Shown here: one piece after another, positions 16,827 through 25,084 of the stretch
How positions within the stretch are numbered: the first letter of the stretch is position 1
How the letters are laid out: each line of letters starts with the position of its first letter
Source: Marinococcus luteus_A
GTDB taxonomy: Bacteria; Bacillota; Bacilli; Bacillales; Marinococcaceae
DNA length: 64,000 bases
Reading direction: 5' to 3'
NCBI RefSeq assembly: GCF_034497705.1
Contig: NZ_JAXRUV010000010.1
Span: forward strand, 1-64,000
Translations under genes and position numbers: made by a program
The notes under the pieces: generated by a model
Seen by the model: only the letters and a program-made list of their open reading frames with translations
Database searches by the model: none
What the model was told of the DNA's origin: nothing

Positions 16827-17693
16827 ATGAAAAGATTTTCATTTTTAGCAGTTGCTGCCACAGCCATCATTACTCTCAGCGCCTGCGGCACCGAAAATAG
16901 CGAAAACAAGGAAAACAGCGAAAAAGCAAATGAAACAGCCTCTGTTGAAGCCAACGGAGAAGAGGAAAGTGTAAGCGAAGAAAATGAAGAGCAGGGAGAT
17001 AAAAATGCGGCTTCCGAAGAAGAGGAATCTGAAGAAAATGACACTTCTAGTGAAGACAGTGCCGGTACAGAAGAAACTAGCGCTGAAAATGAAGAAGAGA
17101 GCGCAGACTCTTCAGACACCGCCGCCGAAGATGATGCAGCAGAAGAAAGTGCTTCTGAGGACACCACCAACAGCGCTGAAGAAGCAACCGCCGAAGAGTC
17201 TACTGATTCTGCTGACACTACAGATACAGAAGCTAACAGCACCTCAGCTTCCGAAGAAGAAGAGGCTGTAACAGAAGAAGTGACCGTTTACTACCTCGAC
17301 AGCGATTTGATAAATACAATTTCTGAAACCCGCAGCCTCGAAGCAGCGTCTGAAAACGACCTGCCGTTTGAAGCTGTGCAGGCATGGCTCGACGGCCCTG
17401 AAACAGAAGATGCCGTCAGCCCGCTTCCAGTAGAAACCGAAGTACAGTTCGTCGAATTTAAAGACAACACTGCCTATGTTTCCTTTGAACCTTCCGTCCT
17501 TGATGCTACTACAGTGGGAAGCACTCTCGAGCTCGCATTTCTGGAACAGCTGGCAGTGTTAATGGACCAGTTTGGATACGGCCAGACTCAGATTCTTATT
17601 GACGGCGAAGTTGTCACGGACTTTTACGGACACCGGGAAATCGACCAGCCTGTCGAAGCGACGGATCCTTCGGAGCTTTATGGCAGTAACTAA
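16827..17693 (+). CDS. GerMN-domain lipoprotein with long acidic linker
   Basis: A 288-residue secreted lipoprotein. Signal peptide with lipobox LSAC (Cys20), then ~120 residues almost entirely Glu, Ser, Asp, Ala, Thr and Asn, then a C-terminal GerMN domain (~150-275) with YYLDSDLI, AWLDGPETEDAVSPLP and FEPSVLD. GerMN domains occur in germination and envelope proteins; the ligand is unknown. The gene diverges from sigX-rsiX, and RsiX carries related GerMN-like regions. The RBS is GGGGGG seven bases before the ATG. Its function is otherwise unknown. Confidence 0.85.
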   Translation: MKRFSFLAVAATAIITLSACGTENSENKENSEKANETASVEANGEEESVSEENEEQGDKNAASEEEESEENDTSSEDSAGTEETSAENEEESADSSDTAAEDDAAEESASEDTTNSAEEATAEESTDSADTTDTEANSTSASEEEEAVTEEVTVYYLDSDLINTISETRSLEAASENDLPFEAVQAWLDGPETEDAVSPLPVETEVQFVEFKDNTAYVSFEPSVLDATTVGSTLELAFLEQLAVLMDQFGYGQTQILIDGEVVTDFYGHREIDQPVEATDPSELYGSN

Positions 17694-17705
17694 CGCCAGG
17701 TATAT

Positions 17706-17737
17706 AAAAAAGCGCCCGCACACGCGGACGCTTTTTT
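17706..17737. terminator. Bidirectional terminator between GerMN lipoprotein and wrbA
   Basis: AAAAAAGCGCCCGC and GCGGACGCTTTTTT arms between convergent genes. Confidence 0.9.
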
Positions 17738-17745
17738 GCTTTCTA

Positions 17746-18363
17746 TTAGTTGCCCAATTTCTCTGCCACTTTTGCAACGCGGGCGCCTAAACGGCCGCCC
17801 ATTGTCAATTCACCTTCGCTTGGCATCCGGGTACCATCGGGTCCAGCAAGCGTAGAAGCGCCGTATGGCGTTCCGCCGACAAAGTCACGTTCAGTCATTT
17901 CCGGGTTTTCGCCATAAGGAAGACCGACAAAAATGAATCCGAAATGGAGAAGCGGCACGATCGATGTAATAATTGTCGTTTCCTGACCGCCGTGGACTGT
18001 ATTTGTACTCGTAAAGATCCCTGCTACCTTGCCTTCAAGTGAGCCGTTTGCCCACAGACCACCAGCAGCATCCATAAACTGCTTCACCTGAGCCGGCATA
18101 TTGCCAAAGCGTGTTGGGATGCCCCAAACGACGCCGTCAGCCCATACGAGATCGTCTGTTGTAGCTTCAGGAATATCTGCCTGTTTATTCTGCGCCTCTA
18201 CATACGCTTCCTGCGTAGACATACCTTCCTTAGCCATCTGTGATTCAGGAATTCTTACGACCCGCACTTCAGCCCCTGTTTCTTCTGCGCCTTTCGCTAC
18301 TGCCTTTGCCATTTCGTGTATATGTCCATAAGAACTATAAAACGGTACCAATACTTTACTCAT
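17746..18363 (-). CDS. wrbA: NAD(P)H:quinone oxidoreductase, WrbA family
   Basis: A 205-residue flavodoxin-fold protein. FMN-binding motifs include FYSSYGHIHEMAKAV, IPTRFGNMPAQVKQFMD and STNTVHGGQETT. WrbA-type enzymes reduce quinones by two electrons and so avoid semiquinone radicals. It is divergent from a DUF24/HxlR-type regulator with a conserved redox Cys, and a TACT-N7-AGTA operator overlaps its -10 box, which suggests induction by quinones or other electrophiles. Confidence 0.95.
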   Translation of the reverse strand: MSKVLVPFYSSYGHIHEMAKAVAKGAEETGAEVRVVRIPESQMAKEGMSTQEAYVEAQNKQADIPEATTDDLVWADGVVWGIPTRFGNMPAQVKQFMDAAGGLWANGSLEGKVAGIFTSTNTVHGGQETTIITSIVPLLHFGFIFVGLPYGENPEMTERDFVGGTPYGASTLAGPDGTRMPSEGELTMGGRLGARVAKVAEKLGN

Positions 18364-18401
18364 TGAAAAACACTCCTATTACTTATATTTATAAAGTTAC
18401 T

Positions 18402-18439
18402 TACTTTTCGAAAGTACATGAAAACATTTGTACTGTCAA
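18402..18439 (-). promoter_or_regulatory. wrbA promoter with overlapping DUF24-type operator
   Basis: Minus strand: TTGACA (18434-18439), 17-bp spacer, TACTTT (18411-18416). The -10 box lies inside the inverted repeat TACTTTTCGAAAGTA (plus strand 18402-18416), which fits the TACT-N7-AGTA pattern of YodB/CatR-type boxes. A bound repressor would block the -10 region. Confidence 0.75.
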
Positions 18440-18521
18440 CTCACCCTTCAAGCTATACCCCAGCCCCTCCTCTACGAAACAATAATTTTGTGGTACTATG
18501 TTCATAAAGAGGTGAACTATT

Positions 18522-18833
18522 ATGCAGAAGACTTCCATCTGCCCAAAATATGAATTTGCAGCGGAGCTGCTCGGCAAAAAATGGACGGGCCTGTTAATCC
18601 TTGTGCTTCTTCAGGGACCGCTCCGCTTCAAAGATATAAAAAGAGAGATTCCGGATATGAGCGACCGGCTGATTACAGAACGGCTAAAAGAGCTTGAAGA
18701 CAAAGGGATTGTCGAACGCAGCGTATTTCCGGAAAAGCCCGTACGCGTCCAATACCAGTTGACGAGTAAGGGCAGAGATCTCGAACCGGTCATTAATGCG
18801 ATCCAGGACTGGGCTGAGGTCTGGGTTCAATAA
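18522..18833 (+). CDS. DUF24 (HxlR)-family redox-sensing regulator, YodB/CatR-like
   Basis: A 103-residue winged-helix protein. Cys7 in ICPKYEFA corresponds to the conserved N-terminal redox Cys of YodB and CatR, and the core LLGKKWTGLLILVLL, FKDIKREIPDMSDR and ITERLKELEDKGIVER is typical. No second C-terminal Cys is present, so sensing would rely on Cys7 alone (S-thiolation, alkylation, or an inter-subunit link through it). It is divergent from wrbA, its likely target. The ATG follows AGAGGTG. Confidence 0.88.
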   Translation: MQKTSICPKYEFAAELLGKKWTGLLILVLLQGPLRFKDIKREIPDMSDRLITERLKELEDKGIVERSVFPEKPVRVQYQLTSKGRDLEPVINAIQDWAEVWVQ

Positions 18834-18872
18834 AAAGCAGGTACTTTTCATGCAGGAAAAGCCTGCTTTTTT
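18833..18872 (+). terminator. Terminator of the DUF24 regulator gene
   Basis: AAAAGCAGG and AAGCCTGCTTTTTT arms directly after the stop codon. Confidence 0.85.
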
Positions 18873-18887
18873 CATGATTTAAACACA

Positions 18888-18920
18888 AAAAAAGCGCCTG
18901 CCTTCGAGCAGCCGCTTTTC
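18888..18920 (-). terminator. Terminator of the LysM-CAP gene
   Basis: Minus strand: AAGCGGCTGC pairs with GGCAGGCGCTTTTTTT. Confidence 0.8.
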
Positions 18921-18929
18921 CCTGATTCT

Positions 18930-19601
18930 TTATTTTTCCAAAAACATCTGCGTCCAGTATTGACCGTATTCTCCGCCTTCTTCATAGCCGATCGCAATAT
19001 GCGTGAAGTCCGGATTGAGGATGTTATCACGGTGCCCCGGGGAATCCATCCATGCATCAACAACGTCCTGCGGCGTATCCTGTCCGGCTGCAATGTTTTC
19101 ACCGGCGCCCTCATAGCTCACGCCGAATTCCTGCATCATTTCAAAAGGACTGCCGTATGTCGGACTTTCATGGGCGAAATAATCATTATCAATCATGTCC
19201 TGGGACTTAGCATCTGCTACGCTCTGCAGGGAACTGTCCGCTTCCACCGGTGCAAGTCCATTTTCTGCCCGAACTTCATTCGTCAGACGAACAACTTCCT
19301 GTTCAAACTCAGACTCGCTTTGTGTGGTCACAGCTTCCGAAGATTCCGATGAACTGCTGTCTGAAGAAGAGTTGCTTTCGCTTTCCGGAATAGCGATGCT
19401 TTGGCCTACGGTAATCGCGTCAGGGTCCTGAATACTGCTATTTTCCTCTATAAGCGCATCCACACTTACGCCGTGATCTTCAGCAATCGTGTATAATGTA
19501 TCTCCTGACTCTACGGTGTATGTATCCTGCCCTAGAGCGGTCAAAGGGAAAATAAGTGTTGCTGACAGAGCACCGACAACGGCTGTTCTTTTGAATCTCA
19601 T
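18930..19601 (-). CDS. Secreted LysM-CAP domain protein (YkwD-like)
   Basis: A 223-residue secreted protein. Signal peptide (~1-25), one LysM domain (YTVESGDTLYTIAEDHGVSV through SIAIPES) for peptidoglycan binding, a Ser/Glu linker, then a CAP/SCP domain (LTNEVRAENGLAPV; MDSPGHRDNILNPDFTHIAIG). Bacterial YkwD-like CAP proteins are common in spore formers and their activity is unclear. ATG 19601 is preferred because AGAGGTGAAGG lies just upstream; a GTG at 19610 overlaps that site. Confidence 0.9.
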   Translation of the reverse strand: MRFKRTAVVGALSATLIFPLTALGQDTYTVESGDTLYTIAEDHGVSVDALIEENSSIQDPDAITVGQSIAIPESESNSSSDSSSSESSEAVTTQSESEFEQEVVRLTNEVRAENGLAPVEADSSLQSVADAKSQDMIDNDYFAHESPTYGSPFEMMQEFGVSYEGAGENIAAGQDTPQDVVDAWMDSPGHRDNILNPDFTHIAIGYEEGGEYGQYWTQMFLEK

Positions 19602-19897
19602 GTCCTTCACCTCTTATAAAAGATAGATAGCTAAATTATATAAATGATAACGTTATATTAAAATTTTACCATTAATTTCTTGAAAATAAACATTTCAAAG
19701 GAATTTTACAAATTTTTGCGGCTATTGTCCTATATTTTACATTAATTAAATCTAAAACTTTTCTTATCAAAGTAATTACTGCATTACTCTACCCTCCTTA
19801 TTGTTGCCGAAAACTAAGATTATCTATTAAGATAGGAAGAGTGCTTACGAACGCGGGCAGATTATCAGCAAATTTAAACGAAGGATGGATATAACGA
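19602..19897. other. Divergent intergenic region LysM-CAP gene / prfC
   Basis: AT-rich, no supportable gene or structured RNA seen. It must hold divergent promoters. The prfC ribosome binding site (AAGGATGG) is at its right end. Confidence 0.5.
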
Positions 19898-21496
19898 ATG
19901 GCTACATGGAAAAACGAAATCGAATCCCGAAAGACGTTTGCCATTATTTCGCACCCGGATGCCGGGAAAACAACCTTGACGGAAAAGCTGCTTTACTTTG
20001 GAGGCGCTATCCGTGAAGCCGGGAGCGTTAAAGGAAAGAAAAACCAGCGTCATGCTACAAGTGACTGGATGGAAATTGAGAAGCAGCGCGGGATCTCTGT
20101 CACAAGTTCTGTAATGGAGTTCAATTATCAAGGCCACCGCATTAATATTCTTGACACTCCCGGTCACGAAGACTTCAGTGAAGATACGTATCGTACGCTG
20201 ACCGCAGCCGATTCAGCAACCATGCTTATTGATGCGGCCAAAGGAGTCGAGGCGCAGACCAAAAAACTGTTTAAAGTCTGCAGCATGAGAGGCATTCCTA
20301 TCTTCACTTTTATTAACAAACTGGACCGCCAGGGCCGGGACCCGTTCGAGCTGATGGAAGAAATGGAAGATATTTTAGGTATCCGTTCATACCCGGTCAA
20401 CTGGCCGATTGGTATGGGCCAGGACTTTCACGGCATTTACGACCGACATGCCAAAAAAGTAGAATGGTTTAACCCCGATTCTCCGTCCCAGACAGAAGTC
20501 GTTTACGTAAACGGCACCGACGATCCTAAGCTGAAGGAACGTATTGATCCGCAGCTCCTCGCTTCCTTTCAGGAGGAAATTGAACTTCTCGATGTCGCCG
20601 GGGATGCATATGATGAAGAACGCATCAAAAGCGGCGATCTCACTCCAGTCTTTTTCGGGAGCGCGGTTTCGAACTTCGGGGTGCAGAATTTCCTGGAGTA
20701 TTTTATGGAATGGTCGCCGGCGCCTGTCGGAAGGGAAAGCGATCAGGGCTTTGTTTCCCCGCTCAGTGACAATTTCTCCGGATTTATTTTCAAGATTCAG
20801 GCGAACATGAATCCAAAACACCGGGACCGGATCGCCTTTATGAGAATTACTTCAGGCAAATATTCTCCGGGGATGCAGGTCAATCATGTGCGTATCGGCA
20901 AAAACATGAAGCTTCACCAGCCAACGCAGTTTCTTGCCAAGGACCGCAGTATTGTCCAGGAGGCATACGCCGGCGATATTATCGGCCTGTACGATCCGGG
21001 AACCTTCCGAATTGGCGACACACTTGCAGAATCAGGCACATTTTCTTTTGAAGAAATGCCACACTTTTCTCCTGAACACTTCGCTGCCATTTCTGTTAAA
21101 GATGCGATGAAGCATAAATCATTTGAAAAAGGACTGCAGCAATTAACCGAAGAAGGGGCTATACAGTTATTTAAAACTTATCAGCGGGTGCCGGAGCAGC
21201 AGATCGTCGGCGTTGTCGGCGTGCTTCAGTTCGAAGTACTTGAGCACCGGCTGAATAATGAATATAACGCTCATATTAAAATGGAAAATCTTCCATTATC
21301 AGTGGCCAGATGGGTCGACGGCCCAGCGGAAGCAATGAATACCTTCGCCAGAAAACAAAAGAATTTGGCTCTCGACCGGAACGGTCGGCTAGTGGCTCTC
21401 TTTGAAAATGAGTTCCAGTTAAACATGGCCAAAGACAAATATCCTGATATTTCCTTCCACGAAAACTCTTATTTCGTTTCCAGCCAGACGACGTAA
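19898..21496 (+). CDS. prfC: Peptide chain release factor 3
   Basis: A 532-residue translational GTPase of usual RF3 length. G1 ISHPDAGKTTLTEK, G2 region QRGISVTSS, G3 DTPGHEDFSED and G4 INKLDR are all present, followed by the EF-Tu-like domain 2 and the RF3-specific C-terminus. RF3 recycles RF1/RF2 after peptide release. It is single-transcribed with its own terminator. RF3 is patchily distributed in bacilli, so it is not a marker of the group. Confidence 0.96.
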   Translation: MATWKNEIESRKTFAIISHPDAGKTTLTEKLLYFGGAIREAGSVKGKKNQRHATSDWMEIEKQRGISVTSSVMEFNYQGHRINILDTPGHEDFSEDTYRTLTAADSATMLIDAAKGVEAQTKKLFKVCSMRGIPIFTFINKLDRQGRDPFELMEEMEDILGIRSYPVNWPIGMGQDFHGIYDRHAKKVEWFNPDSPSQTEVVYVNGTDDPKLKERIDPQLLASFQEEIELLDVAGDAYDEERIKSGDLTPVFFGSAVSNFGVQNFLEYFMEWSPAPVGRESDQGFVSPLSDNFSGFIFKIQANMNPKHRDRIAFMRITSGKYSPGMQVNHVRIGKNMKLHQPTQFLAKDRSIVQEAYAGDIIGLYDPGTFRIGDTLAESGTFSFEEMPHFSPEHFAAISVKDAMKHKSFEKGLQQLTEEGAIQLFKTYQRVPEQQIVGVVGVLQFEVLEHRLNNEYNAHIKMENLPLSVARWVDGPAEAMNTFARKQKNLALDRNGRLVALFENEFQLNMAKDKYPDISFHENSYFVSSQTT

Positions 21497-21504
21497 AAAG
21501 ATAG

Positions 21505-21548
21505 CAAAAACGGACTGCCTTCTCATCAACAGGCAGTCCGTTTTTTTA
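21505..21548 (+). terminator. prfC terminator
   Basis: AAAACGGACTGCCT and AGGCAGTCCGTTTTTTT arms. Confidence 0.92.
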
Positions 21549-21570
21549 CGTTATATGAAGGATTTTTATT

Positions 21571-21711
21571 GCTTCTTACGCTTTTCTTCCTGTCCAGCTC
21601 CAGAAGCCAGTGGCGGCAGGTCTCTTCAGCTCTTCTTTCCAAGTGAAAGAGCCACTTGGTAAAAGAGCTTCCAGATCCCGCGCCACTCCCCCGGCTTCTT
21701 ACGCTTTTCTT
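21571..21711 (-). repeat. Palindromic interspersed repeat, copy at 21.6 kb
   Basis: Same element as at 13961-14091 but inverted. On the minus strand it starts AGAAAAGCGTAAGAAGCC, contains the same nested palindrome (AGTGGCG/CGCCACT, AGCTCTT/AAGAGCT, CCAAGTG/CACTTGG) and ends with AGCTGGACAGGAAG followed by AGAAAAGCGTAAGAAGC again. Its first bases form the last codons and the stop of the neighbouring flavoprotein gene. Confidence 0.88.
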
Positions 21712-22796
21712 GATGGCTGTAGTTCTTTGATGAATTTTTTGTCGATCCGGTGCTTGATTTTAAACGGCGCTTTGCCTGCACGGGTTTTGTCACCGTATAT
21801 CATCAGCCCCTGCTTGCCTCCAAGATTCAGGATCGCCATATAATTTTTTTGCGGCGAATACTTGGTCAGCTTTTTGCCTTTCAGGGAACGCTTAATGTTT
21901 TCAAGAAGCACAGGAGCTTCTTTGACAGCTGATATCCCGTTTTTTGGAATGTCTTCATGTCCCGCGATGGTAACGCAGTCGCCTACTCCGAATATTTGCG
22001 GATACGCTACTGACTGCAGGTGTTCATTTACGAGCAGATAACCTTCGCTGTCGACCGGCAGCCGGGAGGCTTCAAACCAGGCCGGTGCTTTCGGTCCGGT
22101 CATCCACAGTAAATCTTCATACGGGAAGGAGAGCGAATCAGTTTCCACCGTCCGGTCTGTCACCCGGTGCACCTGTTCGTTTTCGAAGTATTCAATCCCT
22201 CTTTTATTAAGAAGGTCGTACACCTTCTGACGCGTTTCCTCTGTGTCTTCCGGAAGCAGTTTGCTCCCGGAAATAATTTTCACTGGCGCCAGAAACTTGT
22301 TTTTACTTCTCCATGCCTGCGCTGTAAAAGCCATCTCAATTCCGGCATAACCACCGCCGACAACAACCGGATGATGGCTTGTCCGGACACTTTCCACCGC
22401 TTCAGAGAAGTTTTCGTTAGCTTTTAAGACCTCCGCGTGCTTTTGCACATGTGGAATTTCAAGTCCTTTCGGCTGGGCACCAATATCTACGGATAAATAG
22501 TCAAAATGCATAACTTTACCTGCGTTGGTGAGAACAATATTCTGCTCCGGATCGATGGAAGTAACCTTGGCCGAAACAAACGTGCCGCCGTTTTCGTTAC
22601 AGAATGACCGAAGCGGAACACGGATATCTTCGATAGCGTAGCGCCCTTCCATGTAGCCTGAATACATACCTGAATAATACTGGTACTGTCCCGGGGAAAT
22701 AAGAATCCATTCTACGTTTTTTTTCTTTTTCTTCCATTCCTTTATTACGGAAAGATTGGTGTGGCCTGCTCCGACGAATATCACTCGTTTAGTCAC
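21699..22796 (-). CDS. Flavoprotein oxidoreductase similar to the N-terminal domain fused to SelD
   Basis: A 365-residue two-dinucleotide-binding-domain protein. FAD motif VIFVGAGHTN at the N-terminus, ISPGQYQYYSGMYSGYMEG, NAD(P) motif VVVGGGYAGIEMA in the middle, and GVGDCVTI near residue 300. The HTN...YSGMYSGY pattern is that of the oxidoreductase found fused to or beside some SelD proteins, distantly related to NDH-2. No SelD domain is present. GTG 22796 follows AAGGAGGAAATATA and is preferred over TTG 22820. The last residues (SRKA) and the stop codon come from the interspersed repeat. It is the last gene of the ynj-like unit; its substrate is unknown. Confidence 0.82.
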   Translation of the reverse strand: MTKRVIFVGAGHTNLSVIKEWKKKKKNVEWILISPGQYQYYSGMYSGYMEGRYAIEDIRVPLRSFCNENGGTFVSAKVTSIDPEQNIVLTNAGKVMHFDYLSVDIGAQPKGLEIPHVQKHAEVLKANENFSEAVESVRTSHHPVVVGGGYAGIEMAFTAQAWRSKNKFLAPVKIISGSKLLPEDTEETRQKVYDLLNKRGIEYFENEQVHRVTDRTVETDSLSFPYEDLLWMTGPKAPAWFEASRLPVDSEGYLLVNEHLQSVAYPQIFGVGDCVTIAGHEDIPKNGISAVKEAPVLLENIKRSLKGKKLTKYSPQKNYMAILNLGGKQGLMIYGDKTRAGKAPFKIKHRIDKKFIKELQPSRKA

Positions 22797-22820
22797 TATA
22801 TTTCCTCCTTGTCTCTTCAA

Positions 22821-24260
22821 TTACCGAAACCATGCTACATACTTTTTAAGTACCTTGTTGAAAGGGCTGTTAAACAAAGCCTCCCGCCAGTATTCATCCG
22901 CTGCTTTTTTCACAATGTCCCCGTGAGCCGGATACGGATACACGACACTTGAAAATGAGCGCAGCTTCTTTTTCCACGTTTTTGCTGCAGTGACCTGCTG
23001 CATCCAGTCAGCCGCATGGCGTCCGACAGCATGAGCCCCGATAATGTTTCCTTTTTGGTCGGTGATAATTTTCACTAAAGGCACCGGGTCCCCTTCAGCT
23101 AGAAAACGGTCCACCTGTTTTCCTTCGATGCGGTAAATACGGGCATCTACGCCTTTGAGTTGTTTAGCTTCTTCCTCAGTGACGCCCAGATGAAAAATTT
23201 CCGGCTCAGTATAATACGCCCATGGAAGCGAATTATAATTAATTTTCCGGCGCAGCCCGAAAACAGCGTTGGAGACCACCGTCTGACCTTCCATACCGGC
23301 CGCATGTGTAAACATATATCCGCCGCTTGCGTCGCCAACGGCGAAGATATGCGGCACAGACGTCTGCATTGTATTCGAAACGTCGATGCTCCTATCTTTC
23401 TTTACCCTCACACCTGCTTTTTCTAATCCTATGTTATTTGTGTTCGGTACACGTCCTGCCGCAAGCAAAAGCGCGTCCGCTTCGATTTTCTGTTCAGTTT
23501 CCCCTTCTATGACAGCATAAACGCGTCCATTTTCTTGTTCGAGTCTTACCACCCGGCTGTTGGGAATAAAATGGATTTCCTTTTCTAATTCTTTCTGCGC
23601 CCGTGCTGCAATTTCCTTTTCCTCTTTTGAGAAAATGCGATCGCCCGAATCTACCGCCGTCACAGAAGAGCCGATTCGTGCAAGCGTTTGGGCAAGCTCC
23701 ATACCTACCGGGCCGCTTCCGACGCACACCAGTTTTTCCGGCAGCTTCTCAGCCTCGAAAATCGTTTCATTCGTATAGTAAGGCAGAAGCTCCAGATTTT
23801 CAATTGGAGGAACATTCGGACTCGAGCCGGTGGCAATGACAATTCTTTTTCCTCCAATGACACTTCCATCTTCAAGATATAAATGATGGGAATCCATGAA
23901 TTCACCGCGCCGCATGTACACATCGATACCGAGTGCTTCGAACTCGCTTACGTCATCAAGCTCCTGCACATCAGCTACAGCGTCCCGTACTCTTTTTTTC
24001 ACCTGTTCAAAATTGGCATTTCCATCCAGATGCAGACCGAATTCTTTCGCTGCCCTTCGTGCGTTCTGGATTTCTCGTCCGACAGTCACAAATGCTTTCG
24101 AAGGTATGCAGCCGGCGTGCAGGCATTCGCCTCCAAGATTTTCCCGGTCATCGACCAGAGCGGTCTTCATGCCAAACTGCGCTGCTCCTGACGCGACGGT
24201 CAGTCCGCCGGACCCACCCCCAAGTACTATTAAATCGTAATCAATCTGCGGCATTCTCAT
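22821..24260 (-). CDS. MerA/Lpd-type pyridine nucleotide-disulfide oxidoreductase
   Basis: A 479-residue FAD/NAD(P)-dependent disulfide reductase. FAD motif LGGGSGGLTVASGA, redox pair CLHAGC (Cys46/Cys51), NAD(P) motif GSGPVGMELAQTL, and AVGDASGGYMFTHAAG. The usual His-Pro-x-x-Glu C-terminal active-site motif of dihydrolipoamide dehydrogenase is not seen; the region reads VYPYPAHGD. There is no N-terminal HMA domain and no C-terminal Cys pair of true mercuric reductase. Its N-terminus overlaps the end of the phosphatidyltransferase gene by 20 bp, so the two are coupled. Its physiological disulfide is unknown. Confidence 0.87.
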   Translation of the reverse strand: MRMPQIDYDLIVLGGGSGGLTVASGAAQFGMKTALVDDRENLGGECLHAGCIPSKAFVTVGREIQNARRAAKEFGLHLDGNANFEQVKKRVRDAVADVQELDDVSEFEALGIDVYMRRGEFMDSHHLYLEDGSVIGGKRIVIATGSSPNVPPIENLELLPYYTNETIFEAEKLPEKLVCVGSGPVGMELAQTLARIGSSVTAVDSGDRIFSKEEKEIAARAQKELEKEIHFIPNSRVVRLEQENGRVYAVIEGETEQKIEADALLLAAGRVPNTNNIGLEKAGVRVKKDRSIDVSNTMQTSVPHIFAVGDASGGYMFTHAAGMEGQTVVSNAVFGLRRKINYNSLPWAYYTEPEIFHLGVTEEEAKQLKGVDARIYRIEGKQVDRFLAEGDPVPLVKIITDQKGNIIGAHAVGRHAADWMQQVTAAKTWKKKLRSFSSVVYPYPAHGDIVKKAADEYWREALFNSPFNKVLKKYVAWFR

Positions 24261-24846
24261 CCTGCTCCTTTAATAATCGTTTTGCTTCCAGCAGCCTCTG
24301 CAGGCCGGTAAATGTTTCGACAAATAAAAATAAAGCAGTGGAATACAGTAAAAAAGCCGGGAAAAGCATCATCAGGGAAAACAAAATAAATCCTTCGGTC
24401 CGCTCAGCGAGCCCCGCCTGATAGTAAAACGATTTGACCCCGCTTCGTTCCGACATATTTCCAACTGTTAAAAATACGGTAATCGAAAACAATATGGAGA
24501 CACTTAACAGAAGAAGCAGCCACATTAAATCCGGATACCGGAAGGCAAGTCCGAGCAGAACGCTCGCTTCCACAAGACGATCAAACGTAATGTCAAGCAC
24601 CGTCCCAAACGCAGAAGGTCTGGTTTTCCTCGCCATTGCCCCGTCTACGGTGTCTAAAAAACCTGATATCCAGAGACAGATAAAGGCTGCCCATGCAGCG
24701 TCAAAATAAATGAACGGCCCTGTAAGCACGCCGATTCCAAATGCTAGAACCGTTACCTGGTTGGCGGTCCAACGCCGGTTCAGAAACCAATCGGCTGTTT
24801 TGTCTATGACCGGGTCTGCCCATTTCCGGGCGTGTGTATCAATCAT
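24241..24846 (-). CDS. CDP-alcohol phosphatidyltransferase family protein (YnjF-like)
   Basis: A 201-residue membrane enzyme with the family motif intact: Asp65-x2-Asp68-Gly69-x2-Ala72-Arg73, then Gly81, Asp85 and Asp89. Such enzymes transfer a phosphoalcohol from a CDP-activated donor. The acceptor cannot be told from the sequence. It is not the usual PgsA, since it lies with a YnjBCD-like importer, as ynjF does in E. coli. The ATG overlaps the stop of the broken small membrane gene (CAATGA). Confidence 0.85.
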   Translation of the reverse strand: MIDTHARKWADPVIDKTADWFLNRRWTANQVTVLAFGIGVLTGPFIYFDAAWAAFICLWISGFLDTVDGAMARKTRPSAFGTVLDITFDRLVEASVLLGLAFRYPDLMWLLLLLSVSILFSITVFLTVGNMSERSGVKSFYYQAGLAERTEGFILFSLMMLFPAFLLYSTALFLFVETFTGLQRLLEAKRLLKEQDENAAD

Positions 24847-25070
24847 TGCAGTTCCCCATTTATGTTATTTATATTATTTTCATACCCTTTTTTCCGTAAA
24901 ATGACAACCACGATCAAAAGAGCAGCAAAAACACTGACAGCGCTCAATATATATATCCATTCCCCGGTAACAGCTCTGAACCTAAAAAATGCAGCCGGAT
25001 GCAACCGGCAAGCGACATGAACGAGGCTGAAAATAAACTAAGCGGCTGGAACCTACAAGCGGCTATTCAC
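24843..25070 (-). pseudogene. Small membrane protein gene interrupted by two in-frame TAG codons
   Basis: A strong AAGGAGG site (25077-25083) lies six bases before GTG 25070. The frame from this GTG meets TAG at codon 6 (25055-25053) and codon 11 (25040-25038), then stays open for 64 codons to a TGA that overlaps the ATG of the next gene. The C-terminal part has a clear membrane helix (WIYILSAVSVFAALLIVVV) followed by ILRKKGYEN. A shorter reading from TTG 24947 (34 residues) could still be made. Either this is a recently broken 75-codon gene, or a tiny leader peptide precedes a reinitiated mini-protein. Confidence 0.5.
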
Positions 25071-25084
25071 CGCTTTCCTCCTTT

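Noticed and set aside
16571..17242. Long Ser/Ala/Val-rich minus-strand reading frame (223 codons)
   Set aside because: It is the antisense of the GAA/GAG/AGC-rich acidic linker of the GerMN lipoprotein; low-complexity reverse reading, no ribosome binding site.
21699..22796. Selenium metabolism assignment for the SelD-N-type flavoprotein
   Set aside because: Only the oxidoreductase domain is present; no SelD, SelA/SelB or selenocysteine evidence in the window.
22821..24260. True mercuric reductase
   Set aside because: No HMA domain, no C-terminal Cys pair, and no other mer genes nearby; only the general disulfide-reductase fold is supported.
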